Positions 57,496-64,000 of a DNA stretch of 64,000 bases are shown here, one piece after another; position 1 is the stretch's first letter, and each line of letters begins with the position of its first letter. Location of the stretch: assembly GCA_023375675.1 (NCBI GenBank), contig JALQBC010000064.1, forward strand, positions 62,001 through 126,000. The letters run 5' to 3'. A program made the position numbers and the translations under genes. Origin of the DNA: Cytospora piceicola. Lineage: Eukaryota; Ascomycota; Sordariomycetes; Diaporthales; Cytosporaceae. The notes below the pieces were generated by a model. That model was not told where the DNA came from. It did not search any database and saw only the letters and a program-made list of their open reading frames with translations.

Positions 57496-59222
57496 TCAGC
57501 TTGGCCCATCTCCGAATTTCTTGGACCTTAATTGCACTGTCACAGGAAAACCATCAGCTGGGTGAGCGGCGACCTTCTCTTCCTGGTACGCGCGATTGCC
57601 ATTCACGGTCTTGATGGTCTGGTCACCCTTCACGTGCAGCGCGTCCCATTCCTCATACGCCGGTACCACGTCAATTTCACGGGACGTTAGGACCAGAGCA
57701 ATCTTCAGCTCCAGCATAACCAGCGACTGGCCGATACAATTTCGCGGTCCTTGCTCAAAGGGCCGCCACGCGCCCTTGGTCCGTGGTCCGCCAGCATACA
57801 ATGGGTCCTCTGGGCCTGCGAGCCACCTCTCCGGGAGGAACGCTTCAGGCTCAACCCAGTACCGCTCCTGGTAGTGGATGCCTTGGCTGACCGTCCAGAT
57901 ACCGCAGTTCTCGGTGGGGAAGCGGCGGCCCTCCTCGTCCACCAAGAAGACGCCCGGACGACCCTGTTGCATCCCTCCGGCCGGAGGAAACAGCCGCAAC
58001 GTCTCTTTGATGAAGGCCGCTGTGTAGGGAAGCCGATTAAGCTTGTGTGGATCGGTCTGGATCTGGGCGAGTGCGCTGGAATAGTCTTTACCGAATACAG
58101 CATCGTGTTCAGCAAGCAGGCGGTGGTGGGCGGTCTGGTGCCTCGCGAGCAGTAAATAGCAGTATGTTAGGGCACCGCTGGAGGAGTCGTGACCTCCTAA
58201 GAGGAACCCGCGTACCTGCGAGCACATGGCTCTTTTGATATCTGGCCTGATGTTCCCACTTCGGTCGGTACTGTCCGCTTCGCCGAGCAAATCATTGATC
58301 AGGAGCGAAAGGATAGACTTTGACTGATCGCCGGTATCGCTTGAAGTTTTGCTCTCTAGCTTAGACTCAGAGAACCGCTTGTCAATCTCCTGGCCGATAT
58401 AGCGGTTCATAGCGCGGCTATTTCGCCAGTGAACGAGAGGTCTGATCGACAGAATTGCGAAGGGGTTCAGCTGACCACGCCACGAGGTCCACTCGACAGA
58501 GGACCTCAAAGCGGCTGCGAGGGGGTTGTCGCAGACCTGGTAATAAAGACGTTTGTCCATCACCACGCGTGCTATCACATCGAAGGTCATCCGTACCGTC
58601 ATCTCCTCCATCTGGAACATCTTACTACGGCCAGTGTCTTGACATTTGCTAACCAAGAGGTCGCGAAACACGGCCATCTCTTCTGCGATGCTTGGGGCTA
58701 GACTAAGGAGATGCCCAGCGCTAAAACCTTTGCTGAAAAGACGTCGCCAGCGTTTCCAGTCAGAACCTTCTTGAGTTAAAAGACTGGGTCCGCCTGAAAT
58801 ATTGTCGATAGGGCCGACGACACTCTTAGGCTTGCCTAGGTTAAGAAGCTCGACCTGAGACGCGGCGTGGGCATTGCAGACGATAAGGATCGTCGCAGAG
58901 AAGGGCCATAAGTTAAGATAGTAAAGACCACCTGGAAAATGCTCTCGGGCAATCTTCCACATAATATTATGCATAATAGTGTTCTCAGGAAGCGTTGCTG
59001 CTACCTTCTTTAGAAAGAGAAGGTGGCCGAAAATAGGGTGCAATTTCGGCATGGGCTGAATACAAATAGTCAACGCGTATTCCAAAGCAAAACATCTTCA
59101 GTCTGACTAACGAGGTTCTCCCTCTGGAGTTTCCGGAATTCTTTTCGCGAGGCATGAAAGCGAGTCGCGAAATAGACCAGCGCCGTAAGCAGCAACACGG
59201 TCGATATTATCCAAAGCCGCAT
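57496..59222 (-). CDS. Cytochrome P450 monooxygenase, two exons
   Basis: Exons 59222-59112 and 59055-57496 with a 56-bp intron (gttagt donor, CAG acceptor, phase 0); 556 residues. N-terminal membrane anchor (WIISTVLLLTALVYFATRF), then the Pro-rich hinge assembled by splicing (ENLPMPKLHPIFGH). I-helix GFLLGGHDSSSGALTY with the oxygen-activating segment near 324-329; the usual AGxDTT is GGHDSS. ExxR in KETLRLFPP near 388; PERW (PEAFLPERW); haem loop FEQGPRNCIGQ with the Cys ligand near residue 477. All hallmarks are present. The length and motifs resemble fungal secondary-metabolite P450s of the sterigmatocystin/aflatoxin monooxygenase type; it would hydroxylate or oxidise a small molecule at the ER. 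Substrate unknown, no cluster partner adjacent. Confidence 0.93.
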
Positions 59223-61262
59223 TTTCCCCCAAGAGATAAGTGTATTAAGGGACACTTGTTGAAGTGTGACTTGAAAAATCAGGAGATAGCTATTGCAACT
59301 TGACACAAGGTGAAGGATGGTAAGAGTTTCCACATAGGGTAATTTATTCGTTGGAATGTGGAAGTTCAATGTTCTAAGAGGAAACAGTCTGTCGACCTCC
59401 ACTAATGAACAGTTGGGAAAGGCGCAGCAATAGGTAGGCGGGGCAGGCGGGGCAGGCGGGGCAGACGGGGCAGACGGGACAGGCGGGGCAGGCGGGGCAG
59501 CTGAACGGCACAGACCTTCTCAGCCGCATGCCGCTGTGAGGTTCCTATGGGTATTACGCCGGCGGCTACAGACCGGCCTATCAGGGGCGCCCGTTTCGCC
59601 TTAAGGCTCAGATTCCACCAAACAATAGCTGTCAGGCTTGATTCGGATGTGGTGCGAATGGGCACAGAACCTTAGCCATCTCGTAGCATCGGATCATGCT
59701 TGGAATCCGTTGGTGCTAGACTTCAAGCTGCAGCCTTATCTGTTAGTAGTACTCTGTGTATCATGCTTATGACAGTTCTGGTCAGGTGGCTAAGGGACGA
59801 CTGGCGGGCAATCAGCCTGGCCGTACAGCTTGTCCATATGCCAGTGCGTTATAAGTAGCTTCACCTGTTTCTTTGGCGCGGGCGTCTTTCCTCAGAGTGT
59901 TATAGACCCATGGTATGACTGGAGAGGTAAACCCGAGAGTTACGGACGTGGTGGTAGTGGGGAAATCCGAATGCAGATCTGGAGGGACTTAATATTACGC
60001 GCAACATGTTTGTCATAACTCATGGGTAAATGAGCAGACAAAAACCCCTCCGCGTGAGGCTATACAATGATGAGATAGCGGAATATGCACATGGGAGGAG
60101 TGTGGCATTCAATATTTCCTTTGCACTCTGGACCAGGTCTCACCAACCTGATGAGGCATTTACTGTGTAAAGTACCTATATTGAAATCGCAGGCGATTAT
60201 TTGTGGGGATCCTATGTTTAAACCAATACGATATATCTAAATAAGCGCTGACTTCTTTAGCATACTGAATTATTGGTCAGACACTTAGAACGTTGGGGCC
60301 GGCCCACAATTGATCGCCTGCGATGTACGGTGGGTATCTGGAGCCGACAAGGCGAGTTTTACCAACCTGGTCGGCGTCTTCGGTACCTACCCGCAACAAG
60401 GCTGTGCGACAAAGCCGATTAGCTATCAGAAAGCAATCCGCGCGTCCAAGGCCAAAACATTGCTAGTTCAATATGCAACGCTTACCCAGAGGTGGGATCG
60501 ATACTGGGGGCCAACGAGTGGGGCCAAGTGACATTCCGTAGTAGGTCCTGTACAGCTTACACGCTGTTGACAAATACAATGCATATTCTGTGGTTACGTC
60601 CTGGCTTCGGATGGATTCTACGAGCCAGATGGCATAAAGGAAACGCTGTAAGCTATTATTTTCTTCAGCCGTGATGAGAATCGAAACGGGCCGGTTAATG
60701 TCACGGCCCACATCACTGTGTACCTACTGTCAGGGCTCTTCGTTTGTCACCTATTTAGCCACATGTAGGCAACGGAACGGATTAGGACGCAGATAATTTT
60801 AGATTCTGTAATGACACGGTCCCCGCTCCAACATGGCTATTTCAAGTGATTGTTGAAGTTGCTCGCCGCTTAATTACAAATTGCTCGACATGACATAACG
60901 ACTACCCAGAAGTCGGAAGAACTTCGAGTATATGAATACCGCTCCCAGTCTCGGGGGAATCACACCACCGGACACCTCTTTACATCCTTCGACAATCTCG
61001 TATCTTCTTGGTGATCATCTTCATAGCAGACAAGCCTTCGTGTTGCATCGACACACTTGGTATACGAATTCTGTCGAGTCTGGTTACACCTTCACCACTG
61101 AAGTCTAATCCCACCACCTCGTTGCTCCTTTTGTTCTGGATCTAGAAGAAAATCGAGTCCTACCGCCATGTCCTTGCCACTGCGAAGGCTAAATTACACA
61201 AGCGCTAGTGGTCCTAGTATTCCTCTTTATGTCTTCTTGGTGAGTTAACAGCAGGCCCATAT
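59223..61262. other. Intergenic with 9-base GC minisatellite
   Basis: Promoter side of the P450, then no supported gene. At 60310-60675 short frames on both strands lack family resemblance. Divergent to the membrane-protein gene at 61263. Confidence 0.4.
59434..59500. repeat. GGGGCAGGC minisatellite
   Basis: About seven tandem nine-base units (ggggcaggc / ggggcagac), 210-280 bases upstream of the P450 start codon. Confidence 0.85.
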
Positions 61263-62611
61263 ATGGGTAGATGTAGTGAGACTAATGCAGCATATCAGGG
61301 CGTTATATGGGGCATAGAAGCACTCACATGTGTTCTTCTTGCTGTCCGCCTCACCTCTCGCCTCCGCAGCCAGCGCCGGTTGTTTTGGGATGATGGCTTC
61401 ATCATCTTCGCCCTTATTCTGACCCTCATCACAGCGGCGCTATGGCAATGGGCAGCCCCGACTATGTATTGGACGCTTCGAATAAGCGAGGGGGACGCAG
61501 AGTTGACAATCAGTCTCGAGGACTTTTTCGAGAAACTGAAACTGTGGTTGAGGGTCACTTTTCTGGCTGCTATATTCTTCTACACCTCCCTAACCGCCGT
61601 CAAGATATCCTTCCTTCTTTTTTTCAGACGCCTAGGAGACAGGGTGTACCATTTCGACTGGTACTGGTGGCCAACGCTGTTTTTTGTGTTGACTACCTGG
61701 GTTATAGGCATCGGAACTTCCGCAAAAGAAGCCGACTGTGAGTTGCCAAAGAGTCTTGAGGTCTTGTTCTACGAATGCCAAGCATCCAAGTTCACGAGCT
61801 TTGACGCCGCTGCGATTAAAGCGATGTGTGTGCTGGACGTTGTATCGGACTTCCTAAGTAGGTGCATGTCTCCTCGAAATCTGTCGCGGCGCGATAAGCT
61901 GACTGTTGCATTGACTTCCAGTCATGTTGATCCCGTTCGGATTACTCTGGAACATCAAGATGCCTTTGCATAAGAAATTAGCCTTCTTAGGACTATTTTC
62001 CTTATCTCTAATTACAGTAGCTATTGCCATCGCAAGGGTGGCGGACATAGCAGCAACAACTTTAGGTGAAAACGGCGCAGGTTTTCAGTTCAATCCAAAA
62101 TTCCTCTGGCTGTGGACGGCTATAGAGCCATGCGTTGGTAAATACACTCACATCGCAAGAAACAGCCAGGTCTTTGACAGGCATGGCTTAGTTTCTGTCC
62201 TAGGATTATCGCTAATGATCTTTGAAACGAATAGCAATTGCGGTCTCATGCCTGTCTGCATTTCCTCAGCTCTTCTTAGGCTCAGCTAAGAGCAAGAAGC
62301 CTACACCAGCTTTCCAGCCATCAGAGACATATTATCGTCGCTTGGCATCTCGGATGAGGTCCAGAAAGAATCTGAAGGACCCAAATAGCATCAGTGAAGA
62401 GCTCTTCGATCTTTCCTCGATGCCAAGTCCTGGAGGCGCCGGCATTCCCCGTCCATCGAACTCCCAAGCATTGGAGTCTCAGCCCTATAGCCATTCCCGT
62501 GCTCCAGGTGTCCTGGAGCCTCTTCCTGACTGCTACTATGTACAGGGCGCTGGGTATTTCGCTGGAAGTAGGGGCTATATTAGGCGGGAGATAGAGTATC
62601 AGGTTGCATAA
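61263..62611 (+). CDS. Fungal rhodopsin-domain integral membrane protein, three exons
   Basis: Exons 61263-61857, 61922-62137, 62235-62611; 395 residues, donors gtaggt and gtaaat, acceptors CAG and TAG, phase 1 at both joins. Seven hydrophobic helices can be placed: YQGVIWGIEALTCVLLAVRL, WDDGFIIFALILTLITAALW, VTFLAAIFFYTSLTAVKISF, WWPTLFFVLTTWVIGIG, IMLIPFGLLWNIK (across intron 1), LGLFSLSLITVAIAIAR, and LWLWTAIEPCVAIAVSCLSA (across intron 2). The WDDGFI after helix 1, and the IEPCVAI motif in the last helix, are hallmarks of the PF20684-type family (Pth11-related GPCR-like proteins among them). The tail is cytosolic and Ser/Pro-rich. A short upstream exon cannot be excluded. Receptor role is inference. 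Confidence 0.85.
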
Positions 62612-64000
62612 TAATAGGTGTAAGTTAGCTATTAAAAAGGACTGGTATCTTATCGTGTAAGGAATTTAGTGTCTGTAAGAAGAGGTATAGGAATTACCGG
62701 AGTAGGTAGTAGAAGAACGTAAGCTACTATATAAAGTATATAAGAAGCAGTAGTAGGACTACTTAAAGGCCTTATGTTATAAAAGATTAGAAACTTAATA
62801 ATTAAATACGCCGCTTAAGCTAATTCGAATATAATAAAGTAACGCTCTTTAAACATTACTTTATTATCTTCTTTATAGCTTTAAGCAGTAATATAATTAA
62901 TTAATTAAATTATAAAACGGCTGCTTAGTTAAGTAAGTAGTTAGGCTTACCGTTATAGTAAAGCGGCAGAACCGTTAAGCTGCTTAGCTTATAGATAGGT
63001 TACTATACTAGGCTTAGTAATAGCTTTAAACTTAAAGAATAAATATATATAACTTAAACTAACAGACTATATAATCGATTATATTTATATTACCTTATAT
63101 ACTTATTAATACTAATTAGTAGTTATATAGATAACCTTTAATAATAAGATTAAAAGAGGTAGATTTTTCTTACGATTATTATATAACGATTAAAGCTTCT
63201 TTATAAGCTATTTATCGTATTTTAAGTTGTAATATCTACGTTAAAATTAAGGCTATTTATAGTTATTTAAATATAGCTAATTTTTAAAAAGTAGTCGATA
63301 TTAACTAATAGACCCTTATAAGGCCTTTTTAAATTAAATTAATAATAACGTATTTATTTAAAAAACTACTTTATAACTTACTAGTATATACTATCGTATA
63401 ATACCTTTAAAACTTCTTTATACTATAAACTTTCTTTTAAAATAAAACTATATACTTATTTTATACTATAAACTTCCTTTAAAGTAAAACTTATACTTTT
63501 TCTCGGCTTATTACTTCTTTTACTAAAAAATAACCTTTCTTTATAACCTTTCCTTATAATAATTATAAACCTTCCTTTTATACCTTTACTTTATAACTTT
63601 ATAATAAACCTTCTTTATATTAATAACCTTATTTATAATCTTTATAACCTTTATAACCTTTCTTTTCCTTATAACTATACTTATAATTTCCTTTCTTCTT
63701 TAAAACTTTATAATATCCTTCTTTAAAAGCCTTACTTTATATAATAATCACGGTATAACCTTTATAAAGGTACTTATTATAACTAGTAAGGTTTATATTA
63801 TTAGTAGAATATATATATAAGAGATAAATAATGTTCCGAGCTTTATCTGTTACGATAATTAAAAGGTAGTAAAACTTATTATAAGAATAATACTTAGATT
63901 AATAATTAAAAAGAGACTATAAAAGCTATTTAAATAATAGTAATAACTATATTATATACCTGTTTCTTTAATATAGCTTAATAACCTTTTATTAAGTTTT
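62612..64000. other. AT-rich, RIP-like island to the window end
   Basis: Very AT-rich with many taacctt/ttataa strings and no open frame of note. Contains copy C of the small palindrome. Looks like heavily mutated transposon sequence; no ends were found. Confidence 0.6.
62809..62889. repeat. Small palindromic repeat, copy C
   Basis: tacgccgcttaagctaattc ... gtaacgctctttaaacatta ... gctttaagcag follows copy B (43019-43099) along its length, with C-to-T/G-to-A changes in the former GC-rich parts. Confidence 0.7.

Noticed and set aside
1..64000. tRNA and rRNA genes
   Set aside because: I looked for B-box-like GGTTCGAATCC strings and cloverleaf arms by eye and found none convincing; a covariance-model scan would be needed to be sure.

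Overview
The window looks like a gene-poor, repeat-rich accessory stretch of a filamentous ascomycete (Pezizomycotina) chromosome. Signs of this are short spliceosomal introns (about 60-190 bp, GTRNGT donors, CTRAY-like branch sites), fungal-only protein families (3CxxC zinc finger, fungal rhodopsin-like membrane proteins, wax-synthase-type acyltransferase, secreted intradiol dioxygenase, GliT-like flavoprotein), abundant microsatellites, and AT-rich islands whose repeat copies differ almost only by C-to-T / G-to-A transitions. The last is the hallmark of repeat-induced point mutation (RIP). Species cannot be read from the sequence; a Sordariomycete-like fungus is a guess.

Layout. 0-14 kb is the more ordinary part: the 3' end of an adenine-phosphoribosyltransferase-like gene, a three-exon small basic/acidic protein gene (2.75-3.39 kb, minus), a 673-residue coiled-coil protein (5.7-7.7 kb, minus) and a 1007-residue conserved fungal protein of unknown role (10.4-13.6 kb, plus, two exons). 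14-18 kb holds an intact hAT-type MITE with a perfect 8-bp target duplication and a RIP-mutated terminal-inverted-repeat element. 18-29 kb carries a six-exon O-methyltransferase, a small secreted protein, a divergent Sec11-type signal peptidase, a wax-synthase-like membrane acyltransferase and a 3CxxC zinc-finger protein. 29-34.9 kb has no gene I can support.

34.9-41.3 kb is a redox/tailoring group: secreted intradiol dioxygenase, a broken SAM methyltransferase, a GliT/thioredoxin-reductase-like flavoprotein and a short-chain dehydrogenase. It resembles a decayed or partial secondary-metabolite or aromatic-degradation locus, but no backbone synthase is present. 41.6-44.7 kb is a 3-kb near-symmetrical fold-back element made of inverted arms, long AAGT/ACTT tetranucleotide tracts and small palindromes; a further copy of the palindrome lies at 62.8 kb. 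45-48 kb contains relics of a GMC oxidoreductase and of a fungal rhodopsin-domain membrane protein. 49.7-62.6 kb holds a hypothetical protein, a methyltransferase with a one-base frameshift, a second hAT MITE with a perfect 8-bp duplication, a decayed unknown gene, a cytochrome P450 and an intact rhodopsin-domain membrane protein. 62.6-64 kb is AT-rich, RIP-like DNA.

Taken together, single tailoring-type genes are scattered between transposon remnants, and several are broken or borderline. Three separate introns only restore their reading frame with a non-consensus AAG 3' splice site. No complete new multi-gene system was recognised; the strongest structural novelty is the 41.6-44.7 kb fold-back element and its dispersed palindrome family.
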